From positions 431,361 through 495,360 of the forward strand of contig NZ_CAAF010000082.1 in the NCBI RefSeq assembly GCF_000359125.1: a DNA stretch of 64,000 nucleotides, in the 5' to 3' direction. The stretch comes from Mesorhizobium sp. STM 4661. Lineage in GTDB: Bacteria > Pseudomonadota > Alphaproteobacteria > Rhizobiales > Rhizobiaceae. Position 1 is the first letter of the stretch. Each line of letters begins with the position of its first letter. The notes beneath the pieces were generated by a model, which was not told where the DNA came from, searched no databases, and was given only the letters and a program-made list of their open reading frames with translations. Both the position numbers and the translations under genes were made by a program. Positions 42,318 to 51,391 of the stretch are shown here, piece by piece.

Positions 42318-43252
42318 CACCCTTTCACCGCGCCGGCGGCGATGCCGCGCACGAAGAGCTTGCCGGAGAGGAAGTAGACGATGAGCGGCACCAGCCCGGT
42401 CAGGATGGTGGCGGCCATGTTGACGTTGTATTCCTTCACGCCCTGCACCGAATTGACGATGTTGTTGAGCTGCACCGTCATTGGATAGGTGTCGGGGCGG
42501 GTGTAGACGACGCCGAACAGGAAGTCGTTCCAGATGCCGGTCACCTGCAGGATGACGGCGACGACGAAGATCGGCAGCGACATCGGCAGCATGATGCGCA
42601 GATAGATGCCCCAGAAGCCGGCGCCGTCGACGCGCGCCGCCCTGAACAGCTCCTCCGGCATGGAGGAGAAATAATTGCGGAACAGCAGCGTCAGGATCGG
42701 CATGCCGAAAATGGAGTGGACGATCACCAGGCCGCTCAGGCTGCCGTAAAGGCCGATCTCGCGCAGGATGATGACGATCGGATAGATCATCACCTGATAG
42801 GGGATGAAGGCGCCGACGATCAGGATGACGAAGAACGTGTCGGCGCCCTTGAAGCGCCAATTGGCCAACGCGTAGCCGTTCACCGAGGCGATCGCGATCG
42901 ACAGGATCACCGACGGGACTGTGATGCGCACGGAGTTCCAGAAGCCGCGCGAGAGCCCGTCGCAGTTGAGCCCCGTGCAGGCCTTCGACCAAGCCTTGAC
43001 CCACGGCTCGAAAGTGATTTCGAGCGGCGGCGAGAAGATGTTGCCGAGGCGTATCTCGGGCATGCCCTTGAGCGACGTGACGACCATCACGTAGAGCGGC
43101 AGCAGATAATAGAGCGCCACGACGATAAGGGTGCCGTAGAGGAAAATATTGCGGCGCGAGAACCTATGCCGCGGCTTCGGCCCACTCGGCCCCGAGGCTT
43201 CGCGCCCGATGGTGGCAGGGGGCAAGGGCAAGGAGACAGCCTGATCAGACAC
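42317..43252 (-). CDS. Carbohydrate ABC transporter permease (MalG type)
   Basis: A 311-residue inner membrane permease with six predicted segments. The EAA loop reads ELFRAARVDGAGFWGIYLRI and faces the ATPase. The start is GTG at 43252, overlapping the previous permease gene by eight bases. It belongs to the CUT1 family with the neighbouring MalF-type permease. It contains PYQVMIYPIVIIL and IVHSIFGMPILTLLFRN, normal for glucose/glucoside-type systems. Confidence 0.92.
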   Translation of the reverse strand: MSDQAVSLPLPPATIGREASGPSGPKPRHRFSRRNIFLYGTLIVVALYYLLPLYVMVVTSLKGMPEIRLGNIFSPPLEITFEPWVKAWSKACTGLNCDGLSRGFWNSVRITVPSVILSIAIASVNGYALANWRFKGADTFFVILIVGAFIPYQVMIYPIVIILREIGLYGSLSGLVIVHSIFGMPILTLLFRNYFSSMPEELFRAARVDGAGFWGIYLRIMLPMSLPIFVVAVILQVTGIWNDFLFGVVYTRPDTYPMTVQLNNIVNSVQGVKEYNVNMAATILTGLVPLIVYFLSGKLFVRGIAAGAVKG

Positions 43253-44138
43253 GCTTCCTGCCTCCGAATTCGAGATAGGCCCACGGCACGATGACGATCA
43301 TCACCGACAGCAGCATCATCGTCGAGGCGGCGAAGCCCTGGCCGAGATTCTGAGCGAAGAACATGTAGTCGTAGACGTACTTTGCCGGCACTTCGGAGGC
43401 GATGCCGGGGCCGCCGCTGGTCTGGGCAACGACGAGATCATAGACCTTGACGATGCCGGAGGCGATGATGACGAGCGTGGTGATGAAGACCGGCCGCATC
43501 ATCGGGATGATGATGAACAGATAGGTCTTCCACATGGGTATCCCATCCACCCGCGCGGCCTTCCAGATGTCCTCGTCGATGCCGCGCAGGCCAGCCAGCA
43601 TCAGGCACATGATGAGCCCGGTGCCTTGCCAGAGTGCGGCGATCGATATGCCGTAGATGACGATGCTGGAATCATAGAGCGGATTGAAGCTGAAGCTTTC
43701 CCAGCCCAGTTCCCGCACCACACGCTGTATACCGAAATCCGGGTTGAGCAGCCACTGCCAGACAAGGCCGGTGACGATGAAGGAGAGCGCGAAGGGATAG
43801 AGGAAGATGGTGCGGAACGTGTCCTCGAAGCGGATCTTCTGATCGAGCAGGGCCGCGAGGATGAAGCCGATCACCAGCGAGAATACCAGCGACAGCACGC
43901 CGTAGATCAAGAGGTTCTCGATCGAAACCAGCCAGCGCGGCGTCGACCACAGCCGGTAATACTGATCGAGGCCGATGAAGTTCAGCCGTGGCAGCAGCTT
44001 CGAGTTGGTGAAGGAATAAAGCACCGTCCATGCGGTGCCGCCGACGAACACCACCAGCGCGGTGAGGATCATCGGGATCGATGCGACCTTCGCATTGAGA
44101 TTGCGGAAAAGCTGGTTGGGGCGTTCGCTCTTGCTCAT
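43245..44138 (-). CDS. Sugar ABC transporter permease (MalF type)
   Basis: A 297-residue permease with six hydrophobic segments and an EAA loop DEDIWKAARVDGIPMWKTYL. It pairs with the MalG-type protein encoded immediately downstream. The C-terminus overlaps the next start. The large first periplasmic loop contains RLNFIGLDQYYRLW. It lies 111 bases after the binding-protein gene stop. Confidence 0.92.
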   Translation of the reverse strand: MSKSERPNQLFRNLNAKVASIPMILTALVVFVGGTAWTVLYSFTNSKLLPRLNFIGLDQYYRLWSTPRWLVSIENLLIYGVLSLVFSLVIGFILAALLDQKIRFEDTFRTIFLYPFALSFIVTGLVWQWLLNPDFGIQRVVRELGWESFSFNPLYDSSIVIYGISIAALWQGTGLIMCLMLAGLRGIDEDIWKAARVDGIPMWKTYLFIIIPMMRPVFITTLVIIASGIVKVYDLVVAQTSGGPGIASEVPAKYVYDYMFFAQNLGQGFAASTMMLLSVMIVIVPWAYLEFGGRKRV

Positions 44139-44249
44139 CTCGACAGCCGGGCTGGATCGGGTAAGGGCGGGAGGGTCAGGACCGGGGTCCTGCCCCTGAG
44201 CTTCCGGCCACGCGCTTGCGCGGCCGGAAGTGAGGCGGTTGGTCGAAAG

Positions 44250-45488
44250 TCAGTCTGCCGAGCCGACGATGTCGGCGAAGCGCTTCTGCGCGTCTTCGAT
44301 GGTCATGTCGGGCTTGGCGAAGAATTCGGAGAACAGATCCTCCTTTTGCTTCTGGGTGTCCTGCGAGAGCAGCTGGTCCGTCCACGGCATGACGCTGCCC
44401 TTGGCCAGGATATCGAGGCCCTTCTTCATGCAGTCGTTCGCCGCTTGCAGATCGACGTCGCCGCGCACCGGCAGCGAACCCTTCTTGAGGTTGAAGGCGA
44501 CCTGCGTCTTGGGATCGAGCAGGGTTTCGGCCAACACTTCTTGCGCCTTGGCTTTGTCGGCGTCCTTCAGCAGCGGGAAGTAGAAGGCGTCACCACCCGT
44601 GGCGATGACCTCGTTCAGGCCAAGGCCCGGGAGGCAGGTATAGTCCTTGCCGGCGGTCTGGCCGGCGACCTGGAACTCGCCCTGCGCCCAGTCGCCCATG
44701 ATCTGGCCGCCGGCCTTGCCGGTGATCACCAGGTTGGTCGCCTGGTTCCAGTCCTGCACATTCGTGTTCTTCGCCATCTTGCGGGCATCGTCGGCGGCCT
44801 TGAAGACCTTGGCGACTTCGGGTCCGGCGGCGAATGTCGCGTCCTTGTCCTTGTAGACCTTGAGGAAAGCATCGGTGCCGCCCACCGCCGCCAGCAGCAC
44901 GTCGAAGGCGCCGGAGGACTGCCAGGGCTGCCCGCCGACGGCGAGCGGGATGATGCCTGCCTTCTCCAGCGCGGGAGCGGCGGCGACATATTCGTTCCAG
45001 TTCTTCGGCACCGGCACGCCGGCTTTTTCGAAGGCCGCGTTCGACAGCCACAGCCACTGCCAGGAATGGATGTTGACCGGCACGCAATAGATCTTGCCGT
45101 CGATGGTGCAACTGTCGAGCAGGCTCTTCGGCCGCACGACTTCCGTCCATTTGCCCTTGGTGGCGATATCGGTGAGATCGCGCATCAGCCCGGCCTGCAC
45201 CAGCTCCTCTGCCTGCCGGCCGTGGTTGAACTGGGTCGCGCCCATCGGGTCGCCGCCGGTGATGCGGCTGATCATGATCGGCCGTGCCGTGCCGCCGGAA
45301 CCGGCAATGGCGCCGTCCACCCAGCGATTGCCTGTCGCATCAAAAGCCTTGGCGAATTCGGCAACCGCCGCCGCCTCGCCACCCGAGGTCCACCAATGGG
45401 TGACTTCCAGATCGGTCGCGCTCGCCTGGCCGGCGAAGTTCAGCGCGACCGTCGCCGCGAACGCAGCGGTCAGGACCTTGTATCGCAT
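44250..45488 (-). CDS. Sugar ABC transporter substrate-binding protein
   Basis: A 412-residue periplasmic binding protein. A signal peptide is visible at the start (RYKVLTAAFAATVALNFAG, cleavage after QASA). The mature part begins DLEVTHWWTSGGEAAAV, typical of CUT1 binding proteins, and carries NIHSWQWLWLSN and GDWAQGEF, as in glucose/mannose-type (GtsA-like) proteins. Monosaccharide or glucoside binding is inferred. It is the first gene of the operon, with a LacI-type operator about 20 bases before its start codon. Confidence 0.92.
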   Translation of the reverse strand: MRYKVLTAAFAATVALNFAGQASATDLEVTHWWTSGGEAAAVAEFAKAFDATGNRWVDGAIAGSGGTARPIMISRITGGDPMGATQFNHGRQAEELVQAGLMRDLTDIATKGKWTEVVRPKSLLDSCTIDGKIYCVPVNIHSWQWLWLSNAAFEKAGVPVPKNWNEYVAAAPALEKAGIIPLAVGGQPWQSSGAFDVLLAAVGGTDAFLKVYKDKDATFAAGPEVAKVFKAADDARKMAKNTNVQDWNQATNLVITGKAGGQIMGDWAQGEFQVAGQTAGKDYTCLPGLGLNEVIATGGDAFYFPLLKDADKAKAQEVLAETLLDPKTQVAFNLKKGSLPVRGDVDLQAANDCMKKGLDILAKGSVMPWTDQLLSQDTQKQKEDLFSEFFAKPDMTIEDAQKRFADIVGSAD

Positions 45489-45507
45489 TTCGGTTTCCTC
45501 CCAGAAT

Positions 45508-45524
45508 CTGAAACGTTACAGATT
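45508..45524. promoter_or_regulatory. LacI-type operator 1 (before the binding-protein gene)
   Basis: The 17-base sequence CTGAAACGTTACAGATT is identical, in inverse orientation, to 45781-45797. The centre AACGTT is palindromic, as for LacI/GalR operators. It lies 20-36 bases upstream of the binding-protein start codon, where bound repressor would block the promoter or early transcription. Confidence 0.75.
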
Positions 45525-45780
45525 TTCGATACTGCAATTGCGAAACCTGTGCAACCCCTCGCGCAAAAGCCGCCATGATATTTTTTCGAGGCACGAACAA
45601 AATCATCCTGCCTAGTCGCATTTTGTGCACCGCAACATGCCAGACTGCATTGCAAAACGATGAAAGTTGGCAAGGAACCCGTCTGGAAGGCCTTCCCTAC
45701 TGATTTCCAACGGTTTTCCGTCCTGGCAGTACTGGCGCCCTGAGAGGCTCGCCAGCGCCGCTCCAGATGCCACTCGTGAC

Positions 45781-45797
45781 AATCTGTAACGTTTCAG
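45781..45797. promoter_or_regulatory. LacI-type operator 2 (upstream of the regulator gene)
   Basis: AATCTGTAACGTTTCAG is the exact reverse complement of operator 1. It lies 100-116 bases upstream of the LacI-family regulator start. Two identical sites about 270 bases apart in one divergent region could allow looping and joint control of regulator and transporter. The rest of the 408-base gap (45489-45896) holds no gene that I can support. Confidence 0.75.
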
Positions 45798-45896
45798 TGT
45801 ATTGAGACTTCGCCGTGCGGAAAATCGCGCAGTCCGGCGATTGCGCCGATTGCCGGCCCGCCCGGCGACTGCTATGCGCCTGACGGGGCGGGACCA

Positions 45897-46934
45897 ATGG
45901 ACAGGGATCAGACAGACAAGGATGACGCGGCCCCAGGCCGACCGACGCTGAAGACGCTCGCCTTCATGACCGGGCTGGGCGTCACCACCGTGTCGCGCGC
46001 GCTCAAGGACGCGCCCGAGATCGGTGCCGAGACCAGGCGGCGCGTCCAGCTCGTCGCCAAGCAGATCGGCTACCGGCCGAACCGCGCCGGCGTGCGCCTC
46101 AGGACCGGCAAGACCAACGTCATCAGCCTCGTGCTCAACACCGAGCGCGAGATCATGAGCTTTGTCTCAGATATAATCTATGGCGTCTCGGAAGTGATCG
46201 CCGACACACCCTATCACCTGATCGTCACGCCCTATTCACGCTCGCAGGATCCGCTCGACCCGATACGCTATCTGGTCGAGACGGGCTCCGCCGACGGCGT
46301 CATCATCTCGCGCACGCAGCCGAACGATCCGAGAGCCCGCTACATGCTGGAGCGTGGCATTCCCTTCGCCACGCACGGCCGCACCGACATGGGGCTCGTT
46401 CACCCCTATCATGATTTCGACAATTACGCCTTCGCGACCGAGGCGGTGCGCCATCTGGCGGGCATCGGCCGCCGCAGGCTGGCTCTGCTGGCGCCGCCTG
46501 TCGGCTTGACCTACCACAGTCACACATTGAACGGCTTCGCCGATGCGCTGGGCGAGGTCGGCGCCAGCGAGGTGCCGTTCAACACCGTTTCGATCGACCA
46601 CTCGATCGAGCAGATCAGGATGCGGACGGCGCAGGTGATGCGCCGTCAGGACCGGCCGGACGGCTTCGTCAGCAGCGCCGCCGCGGCGACGCTGGCCGTC
46701 GTCGCCGGTATCGAGGATGCCGGCCTCAAGCTTGGCCGCGACGTCGACGTGGTGTCGAAGCAGTCGTCGGACCTGCTGCATCTGTTCCGGCGCGAATTGC
46801 TGGTCGTCAACGAGAACTTCCGGCTGGCCGGCTCCGAGCTCGCCCGCTCGGTGCTCGGCTGGATCGGCGGCGCCGCCCCGGGCTCCTTGCAGTCGCTTAG
46901 CCTGCCTGGCGAGGTTGTGGCCTATCGGGGTTAG
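45897..46934 (+). CDS. LacI-family transcriptional regulator
   Basis: A 345-residue repressor. The N-terminal helix-turn-helix is LAFMTGLGVTTVSRALKDAPEIG with hinge helix region IGYRPNRAGVRLRTGKT. The rest is a periplasmic-binding-protein-like effector domain (about 65-345), with SFVSDIIYGVSEVIADTPYHL and GVIISRTQPNDPR. It is divergent from the CUT1 sugar operon with which it shares two identical operators, so it is the likely local repressor. It is convergent with gnd; the two stop codons overlap by three bases. Confidence 0.93.
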   Translation: MDRDQTDKDDAAPGRPTLKTLAFMTGLGVTTVSRALKDAPEIGAETRRRVQLVAKQIGYRPNRAGVRLRTGKTNVISLVLNTEREIMSFVSDIIYGVSEVIADTPYHLIVTPYSRSQDPLDPIRYLVETGSADGVIISRTQPNDPRARYMLERGIPFATHGRTDMGLVHPYHDFDNYAFATEAVRHLAGIGRRRLALLAPPVGLTYHSHTLNGFADALGEVGASEVPFNTVSIDHSIEQIRMRTAQVMRRQDRPDGFVSSAAAATLAVVAGIEDAGLKLGRDVDVVSKQSSDLLHLFRRELLVVNENFRLAGSELARSVLGWIGGAAPGSLQSLSLPGEVVAYRG

Positions 46935-48358
46935 CCCGCCGCGCCGCTGCCCCACGGGCCATGGAAGGCGCCCTGTCCGTCGATGCGCTCGAAGCCATGC
47001 GCGCCGAAGAAATCGCGCTGCGCCTGGATCAGGTTCGAGGTGCCTCGACCCTGGCGATAGCTGTCGAAATAGGCTAGCGCCGACGACAGCGCCGGCACCG
47101 GCGAACCGGCCTCGGACGCGCGCGCCACGACGCGCCTGAGCGACGGGTGCGCCTCCTGCATCATCGTGATGAAGGCCGGCGCCATCAACAGATTGGTCGA
47201 GGCACCACCGGCGCCGAAGGCTTCCGCCATCGTGTCGAGCATTTGCGAGCGAATGATGCAGCCGGCTCGCCAGATCTTGGCGATGGTCGGCATCGGCAGA
47301 TTCCAGTTGAACTCCTTCGAGGCCCCGCTCATCACCGCGAAGCCCTGCGCATAGGCAGCGATCTTGCCGGCGAACAGCGCCAGTTCGAGATCCCTGAGAA
47401 GAGCCGCCTTGTCGCCGGAAATCTTTGTCACGCCGCTGTTTCCGTAGGCTTTCTCGGCGGCCAGCCGCTCGTCCTTGATCGACGACAGCACGCGAGCCGC
47501 AACCGCCGCTTCGATCGCGGTTGCCGGAATGCCGAGTTGCTGCGCCTCGATGACCGACCATTTGCCGGTGCCTTTCTGGCCGGCACGGTCGAGGATGATG
47601 TCAACCACGGGCTTGCCGGTCTTCGGATCGTCGGCGGCCAGCACCTTGGCGGTGATCTCGATCAGATAGGAGTTGAGCCGGCCCTTGTTCCAGCCGGCAA
47701 ACGCCTCGCCGATCTCCTTCGGCCCCATGCTCAAGCCGTCGCGCAAGATGCCGTAGATTTCGGCGATCATCTGCATGTCGGCATATTCGATGCCGTTGTG
47801 GATGGTCTTGACGAAATGGCCGGCGCCGTCGGTGCCGAGCCATGCCGCGCAGGGCTCATCCCTGAACTTGGCTGAAATCGCGGTCAGCACTTTTTCGACG
47901 CGTTTCCAGGACTCTTCGGTGCCGCCGACCATGATCGAGGGACCGTGGCGAGCACCCTCCTCCCCGCCGGACACACCCATGCCGATGAAAGTCAGGCCCG
48001 AGCCGGAAAGTTCTGAGAAACGCCGCATCGTGTCGCGGAAATTGGCGTTGCCGGCATCGATGACGATGTCATTGGCCGACAGCACGCCGCGCAAGGCTGC
48101 GATCTGTTCGTCGACCGGCTTGCCGGCCAAAACCATGATGATGATCGGGCGCGGCGGTCGAATCGCGGCGGCGAGTTCCTCGAGGCTGTAGCAAGGCACC
48201 ACCATGTTTTTCAGCGCGCCGGCGTTTTCGACAAAGGCGTCGGTGCGCGCTCTGGTGCGGTTGAAGACGGCGATGCGGTGCCCGTGCTCGGCGATGTTGA
48301 GCGCCAGGTTGGAGCCCATCGTGCCAAGGCCGATCAGGCCGATTTCGGCTTTTTCCAT
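46931..48358 (-). CDS. gnd: 6-phosphogluconate dehydrogenase (decarboxylating)
   Basis: A 475-residue NADP-dependent enzyme of the pentose phosphate pathway that makes ribulose 5-phosphate and CO2. It shows the Rossmann start IGLIGLGTMGSNLALNIAEHG with FNRTRART. The signature is GDGAGHFVKTIHNGIEYADMQ-like, with the catalytic Lys and Glu. AQRDFFGAHGFERID is near the C-terminus. The ATG at 48358 matches the family. Its 3' end overlaps that of the LacI regulator gene. Confidence 0.95.
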   Translation of the reverse strand: MEKAEIGLIGLGTMGSNLALNIAEHGHRIAVFNRTRARTDAFVENAGALKNMVVPCYSLEELAAAIRPPRPIIIMVLAGKPVDEQIAALRGVLSANDIVIDAGNANFRDTMRRFSELSGSGLTFIGMGVSGGEEGARHGPSIMVGGTEESWKRVEKVLTAISAKFRDEPCAAWLGTDGAGHFVKTIHNGIEYADMQMIAEIYGILRDGLSMGPKEIGEAFAGWNKGRLNSYLIEITAKVLAADDPKTGKPVVDIILDRAGQKGTGKWSVIEAQQLGIPATAIEAAVAARVLSSIKDERLAAEKAYGNSGVTKISGDKAALLRDLELALFAGKIAAYAQGFAVMSGASKEFNWNLPMPTIAKIWRAGCIIRSQMLDTMAEAFGAGGASTNLLMAPAFITMMQEAHPSLRRVVARASEAGSPVPALSSALAYFDSYRQGRGTSNLIQAQRDFFGAHGFERIDGQGAFHGPWGSGAAG

Positions 48359-48505
48359 CGTTTCTTCCCTGCTTTCGGATGTTTGTTTGAGGCCGCGTTT
48401 TGTGGCGGGATGATTGACGGGCCTTTGCGGCGGCGTCAACCACCTCGCCGATAGCATCTGGGCCGCGATGCGTGAGATTCGGGTCAGGCCGGCATCACCT
48501 GAATA

Positions 48506-50146
48506 TCACTCAGCGCGGATGTCGATCGGCGCTTCTATCTTCACCATCTCGAAATCGGAGAGGAGGATTTCGAGCCGCGCCGTCCATCGGCCGGCAACCG
48601 GAATGACGAGATCGTCGACGCGCCATGTGCCGTCGCCAGGCTTGGTCGCCGGACGCTTGATCGGTTCAATGCCGGAATCGGACTTCGACAGCACCAGCGT
48701 CACTTCCTTTGCGTCGAGTGGACCGAAATCGCCGGTCATGACGACGATCGAGGCGGCAACCGGCCCCGCATGGCCGGGCGTGATGCTGAGGTCAGCCATC
48801 GCTTTCAGCGTGTAAATATGGATCGATGCCGGCTGTGCCGCGGCAATTGCCAGCGCGCGCGGCGGCGGCGTGAAACGCCAGCCGGCGGCAACGCCGAAGA
48901 TAGCCAGCACGATAAGGACTTCAACGCCGATCGAACGGACCAGTCGTCTCTGGACTTCGGTTTCTCCCGCCTCGGTCGGCGCGGTGAGCTTCCAGCGATT
49001 GGTCGCGGCGAGCGTGAAGAGAAAAATCAGCAGCGCCAGCTTGACCAGCAGCAGCCGGCCATATGCGGTGTCGAGCAACGCTCTCGGCGTCTGCACCTGT
49101 ATGGCGGCCAGCACGATGCCGGCAGCCGTAAGCCCCACCACGACATACGGGATCGCTCGCGAAAACCGGCGAAGGAACAGCCCTGCCTCGGCCGGCTGCC
49201 GCCTCACTGCAAGACCGAGCGGGACCAGTGCGCCCGTCCAGAAGGCAATGCCGACGCCATGCAGAAACACCATCGGCCGCGTCAGCCATTGCGGCTCGGC
49301 GGCGCTGGCATGCCCACTGGCGGCGAGCGCGGCGCCGGCACACACCAATCCGGCAAGAGCGAACAGTCTTGCGTCGGCGCGCGGCCCGACCAGCGACAAA
49401 AGGCCAAGCCCGAGGGCCATCAGCGCGATCAGCACCGTCCAGCCGAAGCTGGTGCCAAGCCCGGTCTGCCAGACGACCGGCTGTGCCAGATGCGTAAGCG
49501 GCGCACCCAGCGCATCCAGCCCCTGCAAACCGAGCGACAAGGACGCCGCCACCAGTCCGCACAGGATCGCGGCGATTGCGAAGCGTTGGCCGGAACGCCC
49601 AACCTTTGCCAGCCAGGCAATGGCGAAAGCACCGCCAACGCCGAGAAAAAGGCCGACATAGAGCAAGATTTTGCCGGTCCAGATTGCCGACCGCAGCCCC
49701 CAGTCGACGGCTTCGGAGACGATCGGCGCCGCACTCGCCGCGCCGATGGAAAACAGCAACGGGCCACCGAGCGGATGGCCATCGGCGGAAACCACCCGCC
49801 AGTTCAGCACATGCGTGCCGGCCCCGAGCACCTGCGGATTGTCGATCTCGACGGTTTGGCCGCTGAGGCGAAAGGACGTCAGCGGAACTGGCGTGCCATC
49901 GGGCCGCACCAGGGTGAGCACCAGCGGTGACACCGGCTCGCTGAAGGTCAGCGAAAACTGTGCCGGGCTCTGTCCCAGCACCGCGCCGTCGGCCGGATCG
50001 GTTGTGACCAGCGCCGCATGGGCAAAGGCCTGACCTGGCGCGGCAATGACGGCGAGCAGCATGATCGCGGCCAGCAGGCCAATGGCACTGCGACCAGTCT
50101 GCTTGCCCGCCGCACAGATCGTTCGCAGAAGTGATGCCAAGCTCAT
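48506..50146 (-). CDS. Copper resistance CopC-CopD fusion protein
   Basis: A 546-residue membrane protein. A signal sequence or anchor precedes a CopC domain (AHAALVTTDPADGAVLGQSP; the mature N-terminal His after AFA is a known copper ligand position), which ends near VSADGHPLGG. About eight to ten CopD-type membrane segments follow. A soluble C-terminal domain of about 110 residues (MADLSITPGHAGPVAASIVV) resembles YtkA-like domains. It probably imports or buffers copper in the periplasm. The start at 50146 is chosen over an in-frame start 50 codons upstream that would overlap the pcuC stop. Confidence 0.88.
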   Translation of the reverse strand: MSLASLLRTICAAGKQTGRSAIGLLAAIMLLAVIAAPGQAFAHAALVTTDPADGAVLGQSPAQFSLTFSEPVSPLVLTLVRPDGTPVPLTSFRLSGQTVEIDNPQVLGAGTHVLNWRVVSADGHPLGGPLLFSIGAASAAPIVSEAVDWGLRSAIWTGKILLYVGLFLGVGGAFAIAWLAKVGRSGQRFAIAAILCGLVAASLSLGLQGLDALGAPLTHLAQPVVWQTGLGTSFGWTVLIALMALGLGLLSLVGPRADARLFALAGLVCAGAALAASGHASAAEPQWLTRPMVFLHGVGIAFWTGALVPLGLAVRRQPAEAGLFLRRFSRAIPYVVVGLTAAGIVLAAIQVQTPRALLDTAYGRLLLVKLALLIFLFTLAATNRWKLTAPTEAGETEVQRRLVRSIGVEVLIVLAIFGVAAGWRFTPPPRALAIAAAQPASIHIYTLKAMADLSITPGHAGPVAASIVVMTGDFGPLDAKEVTLVLSKSDSGIEPIKRPATKPGDGTWRVDDLVIPVAGRWTARLEILLSDFEMVKIEAPIDIRAE

Positions 50147-50164
50147 GTCACCGTCACAAGGAAC

Positions 50165-50197
50165 GGCGGCGCGCTCTTTCGAATGGAGCGCGCCGCC
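50165..50197. promoter_or_regulatory. Perfect 12-bp hairpin between pcuC-like gene and CopCD gene
   Basis: GGCGGCGCGCTC and GAGCGCGCCGCC form a perfect 12-bp stem with a 9-base loop. No T-run follows on the minus strand, so it is not a classic terminator. It may act as an mRNA processing or attenuation element between the two copper genes. Confidence 0.6.
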
Positions 50198-50292
50198 AAA
50201 AAGATCACTTCCCCGGCAGAAGCTTGAGGCCAGGCGCCGGATATTCCAGCGCGTCCTCATCCTGGCCCGCCGCAGGGATCTCGATCCAGCGA

Positions 50293-50847
50293 TCAATTTG
50301 CGTGGTCGTCCATGCCGCCCATTTCGCCCATGCCTTCGACGGCGAACTCGACGGTGACCGTGCCGGCCTTCTCGAAGGTCAGCGTGGCGGAAAACTTTTC
50401 GCCTTGCTTGGGCTGCTGCTTCAGGCCGATGAACATCAGATGATAGCCGCCGGGCTTGAGCACGACCTTGCCGCCGGCCGGGATTTCGAGGCCGCCGCTG
50501 ACCGGCCGCATGGTCATGACGCCGTCCTTGACGCCCATTTCGTGCAGGCCGGCTTTGTCCGACACATCGGAAGAAATCGACAGCAGCCGGTCCGGTGAGC
50601 TGCCGGTATTGGTGACGGTGAAATAGCCGCCCGCGACTTTGGCACCGGCAGGCGTTGCCCGCGACCAGGGATGCTCGATTTCGAGATCGCCGACCTTGAA
50701 TTCATGCGCGAAGGACGACTGGGCCCCGACGAAAAAAAGAGCGACGGTGAAGACAATGATACAGAGGCGTTGCTCGGCACTGCGCAGGAGGGAGTTTCTG
50801 TTGCCGGATGCGCGCGCATGCGCGGTGGCGCGGAAAAAGTAAGACAT
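50293..50847 (-). CDS. Periplasmic copper chaperone PCu(A)C
   Basis: A 184-residue protein with a long basic N-terminus, a signal-anchor-like hydrophobic stretch (about 29-46) and a cupredoxin-like PCu(A)C domain. The Cu(I) motif is visible: His in LHEMGVKDGVM, Met about eleven residues on, then YHLMFIGL with the His-x-Met pair. The tail MGEMGGMDDHAN adds Met/His ligands. It delivers copper for cytochrome oxidase assembly. A SCO-type partner is absent here. Confidence 0.9.
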   Translation of the reverse strand: MSYFFRATAHARASGNRNSLLRSAEQRLCIIVFTVALFFVGAQSSFAHEFKVGDLEIEHPWSRATPAGAKVAGGYFTVTNTGSSPDRLLSISSDVSDKAGLHEMGVKDGVMTMRPVSGGLEIPAGGKVVLKPGGYHLMFIGLKQQPKQGEKFSATLTFEKAGTVTVEFAVEGMGEMGGMDDHAN

Positions 50848-50943
50848 GATGGCTCCATTGATAGGGTTTCGCGCCGTGGGCCGGCCGCGAACAATTTCAG
50901 CGTTGGATGAGTGCGCCCGCGGAAGGTTCCACGAGCCGCTGGC

Positions 50944-51324
50944 TCAGGCCACCGGCGGCGCGCGCGGGTTCGATGGAGAGCGGGCGCGGGCGAAATCGAA
51001 ATGCCTGAACGCCGGCAGCACGAAGGCGACGGCCTTAACGTGCAGATTGCCGGACAATGTCTCGGCATCGGGCGGCGGCGCATGAACAGGCGAAACCATG
51101 CCGCAGCCGAGCATGCAGCCGGCCGGCATGTGCTGCTGGTGCGGATCGCCACCGGGAAGTTCGGCCGCGCCCTCACGGGTGCAGATGACATTGCCGAAGG
51201 CGTCGAGCCGCGAAGCATTCGGGCTCAAGCCGAAGGCGAAGGCGCCAAGCACAAACTGGAGCACGAGCAGATAGGCCGCGACCAGCGCTGCCGGCATGCT
51301 CCATCGTCTCCGCCGGATGTTCAA
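50944..51324 (-). CDS. DUF2946 family protein
   Basis: A 126-residue protein with an N-terminal hydrophobic segment (about 11-33), then a Cys/His/Met-rich middle (GGDPHQQHMPAGCMLGCGMV) and Pro-rich end. This matches DUF2946, which often accompanies copper genes. The TTG start at 51324 has GAGG seven bases upstream; the ATG at 51297 is an alternative. It is the first gene of the cluster DUF2946-PCu(A)C-CopCD on the minus strand, with a 96-base gap to the next. Metal binding is inferred from the residues. Confidence 0.78.
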   Translation of the reverse strand: MNIRRRRWSMPAALVAAYLLVLQFVLGAFAFGLSPNASRLDAFGNVICTREGAAELPGGDPHQQHMPAGCMLGCGMVSPVHAPPPDAETLSGNLHVKAVAFVLPAFRHFDFARARSPSNPRAPPVA

Positions 51325-51391
51325 AGCCCTGCCTCTTCACGCAGCAACGTCAGCTAACTAGCACGGGGCAGGCAAGCAGAAAATCGTCAAA

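Noticed and set aside
43626..45578. 650-codon plus-strand frame opposite the sugar permease and binding-protein genes
   Set aside because: Antisense shadow; the minus-strand genes have signal peptide, EAA loops and operon structure.
50147..50296. Longer start for the CopC-CopD protein
   Set aside because: The extra 50 residues are Arg-rich, pass through the perfect hairpin and would put a second basic stretch ahead of the normal signal sequence.
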